This document shows positions 21,392 to 30,859 of a stretch of DNA of 64,000 nucleotides, in pieces. The stretch is from Endomychus coccineus (Eukaryota; Arthropoda; Insecta; Coleoptera; Endomychidae). The notes under the pieces were generated by a model, which was not told where the DNA came from, made no database searches, and saw only the letters and a program-made list of their open reading frames with translations. How positions within the stretch are numbered: position 1 is the first letter of the stretch; each line of letters starts with the position of its first letter. The position numbers were made by a program, and so were the translations under genes. The DNA lies in contig CAUEHT010000001.1 in the NCBI GenBank assembly GCA_958510875.1, positions 620,001 through 684,000 on the forward strand, written 5' to 3'.

Positions 21392-21895
21392 ATGAAGACT
21401 ATAGTGGTCGATATTCAGAGCTTTCACATGTCTTCACACAAATATATAGTGAAGGAACTCGCCTTGTTGGATTGTGAGAAAAAGTTAGAGAAATATTTTC
21501 TATTCAAACCACCTGTTCCGATGAATCAACTTTCCGAAAGTCAGATGAAGAAAATATTAAGTGGTGAAAGATATCATGGTATTCCATACAACTCAGGATA
21601 TCAGGAATATAATCAAATGGAGGAAATTCTGAAGGAAAATATTGATCCAGACAGTGTCATATATGTTAGTGGAGAGGGGAAAGCTAAATTCCTTGTGAAG
21701 AGCTTGAAAAAATGGGGGTTACATCGAGTGAAAGTAGAAAATATAAAAGATGGGTGTCCGAAATTTGTGCGAGGAAATTGCGAATTTATCTGTCTTCATC
21801 ACTTCCATAGTAAGAATCCTATGTGTTGTAGTGTGAATAGCTGGAAATTATATGAATTTCTTACTAAGCAAGATGTTCTATCTATTATAAAATAA
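21392..21895 (+). CDS. Polinton accessory protein, VDIQ family, copy A
   Basis: An intact 167-residue protein of unknown function. It begins with a hydrophobic VVDIQSF strand, then has KPPVP, a YHGIPYNSGYQEY segment, VIYVSGEGKAKFL and a C-terminal Cys/His-rich region (CEFICLHH, CCSVNSW). It is paralogous to the gene at 22653-23159, which shares VDIQ, FKPAVP, YHGLEYASGNVEY, YIYVRGLQKAEFL and the Cys/His end. The N-terminal Asp strand and alpha/beta rhythm could fit a nuclease-like fold, but no catalytic set is clear. It is the first gene inside the left arm. Confidence 0.65.
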   Translation: MKTIVVDIQSFHMSSHKYIVKELALLDCEKKLEKYFLFKPPVPMNQLSESQMKKILSGERYHGIPYNSGYQEYNQMEEILKENIDPDSVIYVSGEGKAKFLVKSLKKWGLHRVKVENIKDGCPKFVRGNCEFICLHHFHSKNPMCCSVNSWKLYEFLTKQDVLSIIK

Positions 21896-21924
21896 TATCA
21901 TTATCGATATGTAGCACTATCGAT

Positions 21925-22489
21925 ATGTCTTTTGCTGAATACACACGTAAACTGTATGAATTTGGTGAAAGAGTGAAAGCACTGAGTAGAGACATAGAAT
22001 TTTATGAAGACAAAAATATAGTTATAAGGCAACTTGGTAATTTAACTGTTGGAGATGGCTATATTGAACGCAAATTTCATAATCCTAACCTCAATTTTGA
22101 ACGGAATCTTATACACAAACGCCCCACATCGAGTGGAACATATTTATATATGCCCCAGCATGGATCTCAAAAATGAATGTAACCGAACGGATTGGCAACC
22201 GATGAATCACCTAATGATCAATGAGAACCAACTAGAGGTTTTTACATACGATATTCCTGAAACGATGTCTATGTTTAACTATAAACTCAAGTTATTATTT
22301 CATGATGGTAGTGAGGGTGATACTAATAATTGGCAAACTGGAGGAGAACAACCAACTACATCGATTAATTATCAAACTAGAGCAACACCACAGAAAGAAA
22401 ATGAAATTTATGCAATGCAGTGTTTTAATCTTAGCGTTTTATCAGTATTACTACTTAAAATCCTCATTAAAAATATAAAGAAACATTAA
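21925..22489 (+). pseudogene. Small Polinton gene with C-terminal hydrophobic segment, frameshifted
   Basis: Frame 21925-22176 (MSFAEYTRKL start) is continued by another frame from about 22150 to 22489, suggesting a one-base indel. The second part is Asn/Thr-rich and ends with a hydrophobic helix (NLSVLSVLLLKILI) and Lys residues, compatible with a tail anchor. It was not recognised. It starts 30 bp after the upstream gene and may share its transcript. Confidence 0.45.
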
Positions 22490-22506
22490 TAAATAATGAT
22501 ATTAAT

Positions 22507-22605
22507 GAGTAAGTGGTGTTTTATTAAATTAAACATCTGACCATCACAGTTTACGAACGCTGATGACGTCGCTGCTTAAGACCAACGATGATTGGATAAG
22601 AAATA
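22507..22605. repeat. Single-copy homologue of the Polinton 1 68-bp satellite
   Basis: The reverse complement orientation of the Polinton 1 array flank is found here: GAGTAAGTGGTGTTTTATT, then CACAGTTTACGAACGCTGATGACGTC, then GCTGCTTAAG. Only one copy is present. Confidence 0.65.
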
Positions 22606-22652
22606 AAACATGAATAATAATAATAATAATATTTATTCTGAAGGATACATAT

Positions 22653-23159
22653 TCATTTAGGTAGTATTACATTAAGAAACCACCATTGTAAATTGCCAAC
22701 ATGTTGAACTGTGCACATATATTTACCACCATCATTGCGATGATTCAGACAGCTCAACTTGTTTGTTTGTTCAAACTTCCCGGTTTCACATTGAGTGTTA
22801 TCAAAACTACAAACATCTACGATGTGTGGGAAAATATCCAATTCTTCACACTTTCTTCTCAAAAATTCAGCCTTTTGCAAGCCTCGAACATAAATATAGT
22901 CGACTGCACACAGAAGAATCGATTTAAGAATATTATTTATTTCATCATATTCCACATTTCCCGATGCATATTCTAGTCCATGGTAAAATTTTTCTAAATA
23001 CCATACTGATTTTCGCTCCTTTGCATTTAGCGATGAATATGGTACGGCTGGTTTGAACAATGTATAATGACGTTTGAATCCTATCTGTATAGACATTTCT
23101 TTCGGGTGGAAGACATCATCGATGATGAACCCCTGAATATCAACCAATGCTACTCTCAT
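22653..23159 (-). CDS. Polinton accessory protein, VDIQ family, copy B
   Basis: An intact 168-residue paralogue of 21392-21895 on the opposite strand. Shared landmarks, in order: VDIQGF, FKPAVPYSSLNAKER, FYHGLEYASGNVEYDEI, YIYVRGLQKAEFL, then a Cys/His-rich C-terminus (LSCLNH, MCTVQHVGNLQWW). It lies just downstream of the capsid gene and could be expressed with the capsid run. Function is unknown. Two diverged copies in one element suggest duplication followed by specialisation. Confidence 0.65.
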   Translation of the reverse strand: MRVALVDIQGFIIDDVFHPKEMSIQIGFKRHYTLFKPAVPYSSLNAKERKSVWYLEKFYHGLEYASGNVEYDEINNILKSILLCAVDYIYVRGLQKAEFLRRKCEELDIFPHIVDVCSFDNTQCETGKFEQTNKLSCLNHRNDGGKYMCTVQHVGNLQWWFLNVILPK

Positions 23160-23171
23160 GATGTTTGATAC

Positions 23172-24204
23172 TTAAATGAGACTCTTCACAATTTCGGTGA
23201 GGGGTGTGTACTCCATCAAACAATCATGAATGATAATGCAATATGCTTTCGTATTGGCGGGAAATCCCTTATCTGATATCACCGTTCAGAGATAAGCGAA
23301 TACTTGAAATATCCATATGATCGAATATTGTAGGATTGGCATTTACATTGTTTCGTTTATCTGTTTGGAAGAATACAATGACGTAACGAGGTTTCTCGAC
23401 TGCTACACTTGTCTTAGCAGCCCAAATTTCCCTTTTAGCATTAGTTGTTATGGCAGGAAGTTCATGACATTCCCATTTCCTGAACGGGATGAGGATTGGT
23501 GAATCACTCTTGATCGCTCGCAATAGCTTCTCTCTAATTATATCGTTGGGGTAGATATATTTTACCCTCAATTCCATACTATCGATCGAAAATTTAACTG
23601 GGGTAACAGCGTTTTCTGTGTTGATACAATCGTTATCGTTTCGAGCACGTACTAATCGAATAGTCGGCCGTCCGAATGAAATCAATGAGTAATCGTTAAA
23701 AATGTTGAATATATGCTTCAGTGGAATCAGTAAGCTGAATGACTTAGTCTCATCCAAGACTACGCTTTCTTCTGGGAAAGTCCAACCAGCAATAGACATA
23801 TGCGTAGAATCTGTTGGTGTATAGCAAGTAAATGCTCGGACGGCGCTGACTATACCAGGATCTCGAACTTTTTCGATATCCCGACCACTCTCACTATATG
23901 AGCATGAGTCGAAAAGAAAGGCTCCATAATTAGGCACCAATACAACATTCCCAGCTCCAGTTATTTCTATTTTACCTTTAACCGATAACAAAGTATCCTT
24001 CATGGAAAACAACGCATCCACTTGATTTATTCCAAATTCTATGATATCGCTGTTATTGAAGGCTTTAACGAAAGGTGTAATCGATCTATATTCAGCTTTA
24101 CGAATCGACTCATCGAATTTCGGTTGTTGGTATAAATCGAAAATTGGTGCGATAATGCTGTTGCTCGCATCACCATCGTTGCGTACATACTTTCGTTTAG
24201 ACAT
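23172..24204 (-). pseudogene. Polinton 2 major capsid protein, internally deleted
   Basis: An open frame of 311 residues (23269-24204) covers the N-terminal and middle parts of the double-jelly-roll capsid, with KVRDPGIVS, RLVRARNDNDC and KPRYVIVFFQT. It then stops at 23269. The conserved C-terminal end (NTKAYCIII and following) is recognisable in another frame down to a TAA at 23172. The segment between, roughly 90 codons in Polinton 1, is missing. So this copy has an internal deletion plus a frame change, a different lesion from the single stop in Polinton 1. Confidence 0.75.
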
Positions 24205-24321
24205 ATAGAACGGTTCGCTTTAGTAAGCAGCTCTCGCAGCTTAGGTGTTTTGTTGAAGACTGATGAATATTGATCGGGGGAGGTTCTTTTATTGTTATTA
24301 ACAACAACCAAACCCAGTTTT

Positions 24322-25011
24322 TCAGACTTTTTGTAAATGTAAATGTAGAATACTTCCTTCACCACGAAAATTCACTGGTTTCGAATGTTGATCCAAAGCG
24401 AGTACGGTGATGTTGGTAATCTCCCCGATATCAGAAACTGGTAAATACAGAGGATTTTTTGGTCGCTCCACAATTCTATAGCCTGGGTCGTCAGTGATGA
24501 GGAAATCGTAGATCGTATGCGCAGGTCTGTCTCGGTAGAAGGCTCCTACGGTAATGTTCGACTCGAAGCGGATGTTAGTAACTTTTATAATGTTAACAGG
24601 TAAATCGGAAACGTGCACCACACCTTTTTCCAATACTTTATGGGAAAATCCTTATATTTTTGCTAGACTATCATTCTTTTCGAATGATATAGTGTGATTT
24701 TTATGAAATATTTCACACTTCAAACTGTTATTAGGTTTTAGGGAGAAAATATCTTCTTTCACTTTCAATTTTTTCCTAATTAATTGTTCGATGTCGGATA
24801 TTTCGTAGTTACCTGAAGGTATTTCGATTGCTTCCAAAGTTTTATTCACGTAATAATAGAATTTCTCATTCTCAATATTCGGTATAGAGTTGTATGAAGT
24901 AAATCCCAACAAAGCTAAATAGTATCGTCTATCAGGCTTCAACTCTATCGAATTCTGGGGAGTGAAGGAAAAAATGTGATTGGTACTTGTTAACGTGAAT
25001 AATTGCGACAT
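24322..25011 (-). pseudogene. Polinton 2 penton-like minor capsid protein, one stop
   Basis: The frames 24652-25011 and 24322-24633 share the same phase and are separated by a single in-frame TAA at 24652-24654. The segments match the intact Polinton 1 protein: YNSIPNI, IPSGNYEISDI, VSDLPVNIIKV, KPVNFRGE. It lies 16 bp downstream of the orphan at 25027, in a minus-strand run that also holds capsid, protease and phospholipase genes. Confidence 0.7.
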
Positions 25012-25026
25012 GATACTGATGAAAAT

Positions 25027-25530
25027 TTATTCATGCAACTTCATTTTATAGCGTAACATTAGAGAAGTATAAAAATATGACTTCATGAAATAAGGGTCTG
25101 CTTCACACACTTTAACAATTAGATCATGCTTATCACTATCACATATTCCTCCACACTTCAAAATATCCTCAATTTTCTCGTATAAACAGTGTGGACATTG
25201 ATTCCTAGGTGGTGGTGGACCATCACAATGTGTTGTTTGCCCAGGTTGATTGTCATGTTTCTTACAAGGCATAAAAGGATATAGATGTTCCTTCAGGTAT
25301 TCAGGCACCTCACCCCATCTGAGACCAAATGTACTAACATGATTTAACACATACTCTATCGGGAGAAATAATAAATCTCTTCTGGTCAGCTCGCTTGGAG
25401 GTTTTTCCATTGCCTTTATTAGATTATCATATACGTATCTGATGATTGACTGCATTCCGGCCCTTGGAATATCGACAGAAAGTTGTTCCATTATCTTTGG
25501 AACAAATGCTTCATAGTAGTGATCCACCAT
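25027..25530 (-). CDS. Orphan with CxxC motif in the capsid run
   Basis: An intact 167-residue protein, not recognised. The N-terminal half is alpha-helical (VPKIMEQL, YVYDNLIKAMEK). The middle contains two Cys pairs (PCKKH and QCPHC) plus CGGIC, which could bind zinc, around a proline-rich PPPPRNQ. It lies between the protease and penton-like genes with short spacing (16 bp to the latter), so it is probably co-transcribed. No counterpart survives in Polinton 1. Confidence 0.55.
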   Translation of the reverse strand: MVDHYYEAFVPKIMEQLSVDIPRAGMQSIIRYVYDNLIKAMEKPPSELTRRDLLFLPIEYVLNHVSTFGLRWGEVPEYLKEHLYPFMPCKKHDNQPGQTTHCDGPPPPRNQCPHCLYEKIEDILKCGGICDSDKHDLIVKVCEADPYFMKSYFYTSLMLRYKMKLHE

Positions 25531-25564
25531 GACTGTCAGCTTCAGGTGCTTACGTAGAACTGAG

Positions 25565-25888
25565 AAATTTCAAACACAAATGTCCACAAATCACCTGATC
25601 ATACTTTTAATAAGAATCGTTATTATAGAAAATTCTAACCCCACCACCCAGATATCGAACTAGTTCCTTTGGTGGTTTCAAATTTCCAAAAGAGTCAAAG
25701 TATTCTACATCGTTATTTATTTTCCTAAATGCCACCCAATGAGTGCCGTTATTTTTGATTGAATCCAAATTGAGAATGATGCATTCTCTGCGCCACGGTT
25801 TTCTAGGTAATGTGTCTCGCATAAAAACCCCTCGTAAATGTGGAATCCTCATTTTTTTAGCGAAACGCACCAAATCTATATCATACAA
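25565..25888 (-). pseudogene. Adenain-like cysteine protease, one stop before the catalytic Cys
   Basis: The frame has RGVFMRD, then GTHWVAF with the catalytic His, then YFDSFG with the Asp. It stops at a TAA (25607-25609). The same phase resumes with DQVICGHLC, which holds the Gln and nucleophile Cys expected in adenovirus-type maturation proteases. The His-Asp-Gln-Cys order is that of the family. Without readthrough the enzyme is dead. No ATG lies at the expected start; the frame begins from a TTG context. It lies downstream of the phospholipase gene. Confidence 0.75.
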
Positions 25889-25955
25889 CGGTCTTTCAGG
25901 TAGCTTTATAGCGAGTTTTTTTGCTGCTTCTTCAAATACAACCCAAATCCACCTT

Positions 25956-26690
25956 TCACGTTTTCCTCAAGTATAAACCCTTTCCCAACGATTCCATAGC
26001 TTTATGATGACGCTGGTCTTCTTCAAGTTTCTTTTTAGCATTTTTAACATTGACTACTGTATTAGCGATCGCACTCGCACCTCCAGCGACCGAACCGAGG
26101 GCTCCTAACGCCCCTAAAATTGGTAGTAATAACGGTAGGAATCCGCCGGACTTTGGTAGCGGTATAATGCGAGGTACCCTTATATGTTTTCTACCTCCAG
26201 CACGCTTGATTGCTATTCGTGCAGCCTTCAATGCGTTCATGGCGAACTTTCTCAATGAGGAAGATGATTCCATTGACTTAGAAATACTTCCTACAATATC
26301 TTTTCGAAAACAACATTCTGCACGACGTTTTTTATGATCCATTCCTAGTTTACGTTCAACCTTCATCCCACCGGTAACTAATAGATTAGCGAGTCTTTCA
26401 CCTGCTTTCGCGTCTTTAGATTTAACACGTTCCCAGGCAGCGTCCTCTAATATTTTATCAGCCTTATGACGCTCCTCTAGAGATTTAGGTTGGGAGTAAG
26501 CTATATCGTGTTGACGGCAAGCTGAATCCAACAGATTAATACCTTTGTCTCCACGTACAAGTCGTTTCTCAAGCTTAGTATCGGGTCCGCAAAATTGATA
26601 TGATGGAATATGTACTTCGAAAGGGAGGTTGTTTATGGCGGTGTTCAACAAACCTTCACCCTGATAGATCAACATTGATACTGAGCTCAT
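25956..26690 (-). CDS. Phospholipase A2-domain capsid-associated protein
   Basis: A 244-residue protein. Near residues 33-77 is a parvovirus VP1u-like phospholipase A2 domain: the calcium-loop-like YQFCGPDT and the catalytic ACRQHDIAY. A basic region follows, then a hydrophobic glycine/alanine-rich stretch (GFLPLLLPILGALGALGSVAGGASAIA) compatible with a membrane-active or capsid-embedded segment, then a coiled tail ending GKGLYLRK. A second GLYL motif lies just beyond the stop in another frame near 25930, so the C-terminus may be frameshifted. In this family the lipase helps virions leave endosomes. It is transcribed divergently from the ATPase. Confidence 0.75.
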   Translation of the reverse strand: MSSVSMLIYQGEGLLNTAINNLPFEVHIPSYQFCGPDTKLEKRLVRGDKGINLLDSACRQHDIAYSQPKSLEERHKADKILEDAAWERVKSKDAKAGERLANLLVTGGMKVERKLGMDHKKRRAECCFRKDIVGSISKSMESSSSLRKFAMNALKAARIAIKRAGGRKHIRVPRIIPLPKSGGFLPLLLPILGALGALGSVAGGASAIANTVVNVKNAKKKLEEDQRHHKAMESLGKGLYLRKT

Positions 26691-26705
26691 GATCTTATAA
26701 AGTTT

Positions 26706-26717
26706 CTATTTATATAC
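26706..26717 (-). promoter_or_regulatory. TATA-like promoter motif GTATATAAATAG
   Basis: Sixteen bases upstream of the phospholipase ATG on the minus strand, identical to the motif before the Polinton 1 penton-like gene. The ATPase ATG is 28 bp away on the other side, so this 54-bp gap must hold both promoters. Confidence 0.5.
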
Positions 26718-26744
26718 ATTAGTTAGGTTAAACTATCTCACAAC

Positions 26745-27424
26745 ATGGAGACTGTTCAACAAGAGCAGACACTACCAATCGAGAATTTAGATTTGGATGT
26801 TAAGTCTAATGGTGTTGGTAAACATGGTAAATTGTTACCAGACTCTTTTCGCGCAATAATTTGTGGTACGAGTGGGTGTGGTAAAACGAACGTGATGTTA
26901 TCGCTATTATTCAATCCGAATGGTGCAAAGTTTAGAAATGTTTACGTATATCGTTATATCAATCCAAGTATAAACTATTGCAGGAAGTTTTGGATCAAGT
27001 TAAAGGAGTTGGTTATTTCCCTTATAAAGATAATTAAGAAATTATAAGTCCAAACAAGGCTAAACCTGATTCTATATTTCTCTTTGATGACATAGCATGC
27101 GAGGGGCAACAGAAAATTCGAGAATATTATTCGATGTGTAGACATAAGAACATAGATGCGGCGTATTTATGTCAAACATACTCGAAAATACCTAAACAAT
27201 TGATTCGTGATAATTGTAATCTAATTGTTTTATTTAAACAGGATGAAATAAATCTGAAGCATGTTTTCGATGAACATGTATCTCCTGATATCGATTTCAA
27301 CCAATTCAAAAAGATGTGCTGCATGTGTTGGTCAGAGAATTTCGGTACTTTGGTGATTGCAAAAGATTTCGATTCAAATAACGGTAGATATCGCAAAGGC
27401 TTCGATATTTATATAAAAACATAA
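26745..27424 (+). pseudogene. Polinton 2 packaging ATPase, frameshifted
   Basis: Frame 26745-27047 carries the Walker A CGTSGCGKTNVM. A second frame carries IFLFDDI (Walker B) near 27075 and continues through LCQTYSKIPKQLIRD to the shared GRYRKGFDIYIK end at 27424. The change of frame lies between about 26960 and 27050. Homologous along its length to the intact Polinton 1 ATPase at 8127-8852. Confidence 0.75.
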
Positions 27425-27451
27425 AATATGTGGATGAATTACATATATAAA

Positions 27452-28221
27452 ATGGACTTAGCGCGGTTAACACGTAAGCGAAAAATTGGAGAATTGAGTA
27501 AGTCTGTAAGAAACAAATATCTAGCCTTGAAACTGGGTAAATCTGAAGAAGATGAATCGATAGAACAACTATTCAAACCTATAGCCAAACCTCTGAAGGA
27601 AATTGTGAAATCTTCAAAAAAATCGATTCCTGTACATGTTAAAAAGGAGGAGGAAGTGAAAGAAGAATCAGCTGATGAAACGTTGCTCGAAAATATATTG
27701 CAGATCATTGGGGTGAGAGTGAAAAAATCGATAAATTATATGGGCCTGTTTTTGATGCCAGCTCTGCTGGGTGGAGACTAGGTCAAAAGGAAATAGAATA
27801 CAGTGAAAATATCAAAACAGAGGGGTATATCACGAAGGGAACACCTGGATTATATGAACTCATATTTCACGATACACCTACAAACTATACAAATAAAGAT
27901 AACGCTGCATACAAAGAAATTTTGGTATTAACTAGTGCACATAAGAATATTGGTGGATATCTAAAAGGTAGTACGAGATCGAAGTATAGAAATATCATCA
28001 AACCTTTGGTTACAAGTGGCAGTGGTGGTTCCACCTCTGGTAAAGGCATGCGTTTGAAGTATAACGATGATGCTATAGAGTATATCTTTTGGGATAATCC
28101 TAACAAGCTCGTGGAGCGGTTGAAACTTTTGATAGCATCACAACAAGCTGGGAATACATCGCATGATAATGAGATTGTTGCAATAATAAATGAACTTAGA
28201 GAAGCAGATATCATATATTAG
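27452..28221 (+). pseudogene. Polinton 2 DUF8207-like protein, degraded
   Basis: The N-terminal piece (27452-27781) has RNKYLALKLGKSEEDE, matching Polinton 1. The C-terminal piece (27922-28221) has YIFWDNPNKLVERLKLLIAS and a final EIVAIINELREADIIY. The middle is shortened and crosses frames between 27700 and 27920. Gene order ATPase, DUF8207-like, fibre-like is the same as in Polinton 1. Confidence 0.6.
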
Positions 28222-28254
28222 TAATGGTTATTCCCATTTTCAATCATTTACATA

Positions 28255-29210
28255 ATGAGTCTTGATAAGTTTGGGAGGCGATCAGATGGTATTGGTTCTA
28301 TCGATGCTTTTTGGCGTAGATCGATGTTTATGAACATTCTGAAACATACACCTGATGGTGATGTAGATATGGAAAATTTGAAAATTTGCAATGTGAAAAT
28401 ACCTATCTCGGATAATGATGTTGCGAACAAAGCATATGTAGATAACACTATCACTAGAGTGAATGCGAATTCAAGTGAAGTTCTTGTAAAGTATGCAGCC
28501 ATTCATTTAAACGTTAATAACATCATGAATTCCTCAATTCCGAGTTTAACACGATTAATAGATGCACTTCGCGAAGATTTGAAGATCCTTTATACCGAAA
28601 TACAGTCATACAAAAATCAAAGTGATGTCAACTCTACAGCTATAAAACAGAGTATACATAATGAGGGGGTTACCTTCACATCGAAAATAAAAAATTCACA
28701 GACTCTCTGATTGCTTCTACAACGCAAAATAGAATTAAAATTGAAAAACTTGTAGATGGTATGATAGCATCATTCAAAACTAATAAAGCAAATGAGACAA
28801 ATCTTGAAAAATTATTGACGAAAATACGTGAAGACTATAAAACACTTGTTAGTAACGATCAAGGAGACAATTCGAAGTATGACAACCTATTCGATAGTAT
28901 ACAGAGCATCAATAGTGAACTGATAACTATAAAATTAGACTATAAAACGCGTAGTACTAATGATCAGGCCATGACCACACGTATACAGACTATCGAAAGC
29001 AAACTATCACAAATAGAACAAGCGATTGATATCATCATCAGTTTGACTACAAGTGCTACGCTGAAGATACCAAAAAAAACAAAAGGTGGAGCCGCCCCAT
29101 CTCATCATCCTTATAAAAGAGCTCCTACCACCTCACCACCCCCACAAAAGTTATTAGCTCCGTCTACGACGACGACGACGAGGATCGATCCAAAAAATGA
29201 TGAGGGGTAA
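28255..29210 (+). pseudogene. Polinton 2 fibre-like protein, frameshifted
   Basis: The first frame (28255-28710) starts MSLDKFGRR and has MENLKICNVKIP with DVANKAYVD. It shifts frame near 28700, and the second frame (28761-29210) continues the coiled coil and ends in a Pro/Thr/Lys-rich tail, as in the Polinton 1 protein. The end overlaps the integrase start by 14 bp, as expected for a compact viral operon-like run. Confidence 0.6.
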
Positions 29211-30117
29211 GGTGCAGGTGGTTAATGAGCTTCATAAGCCTGTTAGAAAGAATTTTAAACCTCGCAGAACAATCATAAAAGGGTTGGATGACTTGTGGCA
29301 AATGGATCTTGCTGAAATGGGTAATTATGCACGCGAAAATCGTGGATTCAAATACATTTTGGTGGTGATCGATTGCTTCTCGAAATTTCTATGGACACGC
29401 CCACTGAAAACGAAATCGGCCGAAGAGGTTCGGAAAGCTGTCATTTCCATATTGCTGGAAGGGCATCGTACGCCTAGGAACCTACAAAGCGATCAAGGTA
29501 AAGAATTCTTCAACAGACACTTTGACGAGCTGATGAAAAAATACAAAATCAACCATTATAATACGTATTCTGTGAAGAAAGCCGCCATTGCTGAACGCGT
29601 CATTCGAACGTTGAAAGAAGCGATCTACAAGCAATTCAGTCTGAGCGGGAAATACAAATGGGTGGATATACTGGAAGAAATCACAGAAAAATATAATCAC
29701 CATAAACATAGAACTATAAAAATGGCTCCGTTTAAGGTTACGAAACAGAATGAAAGTCGGATATTGAAGCAATCTTACTCGCACATTAAGTTGGCTGTAC
29801 CTCACAAATACAACGTTGGGGACGTTGTGCGAATAAGTAAGGCTAAACATATTTGTGAGAAGGGGTATACCCCTAATTGGAGTGCGGAATTATTTAAAAT
29901 TACTGCTGTGAGAATCACCAACCCTGTCACTTATCTGTTGGAAGATATGAACAGCTCACCAATCAGCGGTTGTTTCTATGAAGAAGAATTGCAGAAAACC
30001 AAACAGCCAGATGTCTATTCAATAGAGAAGGTGCTCCGAAAAAAGGGAGATAAAATGTATGTGGAATGGTATGGTATAAAAGAGAAAAGTTGGATTGAAA
30101 ATTCTAATGTTGTATAA
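29197..30117 (+). CDS. Polinton integrase (retroviral-type, with chromodomain)
   Basis: An intact 306-residue integrase. The DDE core shows LWQMDLAEM (first Asp), YILVVIDCFSKFLW, LQSDQGKEF (second Asp) and KKAAIAERVIRTLKEAI (Glu). The C-terminal end has a chromodomain-like segment (VYSIEKVLRKKGDKMYVEWYG, KSWIE). It would join element ends to target DNA with 6-bp duplications, as seen for Polinton 1. It is the best preserved enzyme in this element and a plausible trans source for derivatives such as Polinton 1, although the left arms of the two elements differ. Confidence 0.9.
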   Translation: MMRGKVQVVNELHKPVRKNFKPRRTIIKGLDDLWQMDLAEMGNYARENRGFKYILVVIDCFSKFLWTRPLKTKSAEEVRKAVISILLEGHRTPRNLQSDQGKEFFNRHFDELMKKYKINHYNTYSVKKAAIAERVIRTLKEAIYKQFSLSGKYKWVDILEEITEKYNHHKHRTIKMAPFKVTKQNESRILKQSYSHIKLAVPHKYNVGDVVRISKAKHICEKGYTPNWSAELFKITAVRITNPVTYLLEDMNSSPISGCFYEEELQKTKQPDVYSIEKVLRKKGDKMYVEWYGIKEKSWIENSNVV

Positions 30118-30189
30118 TCTGCGCATGCCTTAATAAAATATTTGAGGGTCCAACCAAGTCGGAGTCAAACAATCAATCAGTTTTTGAAA

Positions 30190-30807
30190 ATGTCTCAATT
30201 ATACAACAGTTTTATTCATAGTGTGCTTACCACCGTGTACGATGCAAATAAATTCGTAATAAGCGTATGTCCTCCGAATTTGATGGAAATCCTCGAAGGA
30301 TTACAATTACCATCCAAAAATTGGATAATCGCTGGGGAATTCGTAACTTTCCTTGTGGGGGCCTCAACCGATTGGGTGTATGCTGATATATTCTATTTCG
30401 GAGGAGATTTCGATACACCTCCAGAAGATTGGAAGATAATCGATATGAATATAGAAGGTCAGTTCAAACATAAACATAGAAGAATGGGAAAAATCATATT
30501 GCTTCAAATTTCGGGTATCGTTCCGAAACCAGGATCGTATATACTTGATTGTTTCAGAGTGCTACATGATTTCGGTGTTGATTTTTATCGAATCGCACTT
30601 CTACCGTACCGATGTGAGATAATGGACATGCGCAGCATCCGAAGAGATACTTCCAATTCTTACACCTTTAAGATGTTTCAAATGTCTTCTGAGATAGAGG
30701 GTGAAGTCGACGTCAACCATAGAATAAGTCCACCATCATTACAAATTTTATGCTCCGACGTCCTCTTCAGAAATTTCGATAATATCAAAGGAATATGCTG
30801 TCGATGA
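30190..30807 (+). CDS. Putative nucleotidyltransferase-like accessory protein
   Basis: An intact 205-residue protein; the start is set at ATG 30190, because the longer frame begins at a TTG. The segment NWIIAGEFVTFLVGA followed by DWVYADIFYFGGDFD resembles the N-terminal Gly-then-Asp-x-Asp layout of minimal nucleotidyltransferases, but the acidic pair is imperfect. The rest is beta-rich and unrecognised. It lies between integrase and DNA polymerase, convergent with the polymerase. The function assignment is tentative. Confidence 0.4.
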   Translation: MSQLYNSFIHSVLTTVYDANKFVISVCPPNLMEILEGLQLPSKNWIIAGEFVTFLVGASTDWVYADIFYFGGDFDTPPEDWKIIDMNIEGQFKHKHRRMGKIILLQISGIVPKPGSYILDCFRVLHDFGVDFYRIALLPYRCEIMDMRSIRRDTSNSYTFKMFQMSSEIEGEVDVNHRISPPSLQILCSDVLFRNFDNIKGICCR

Positions 30808-30859
30808 TGAATGATCTGCGCATGTGTTAATAAATATTTGGGGGGTGCACATCGGACTA

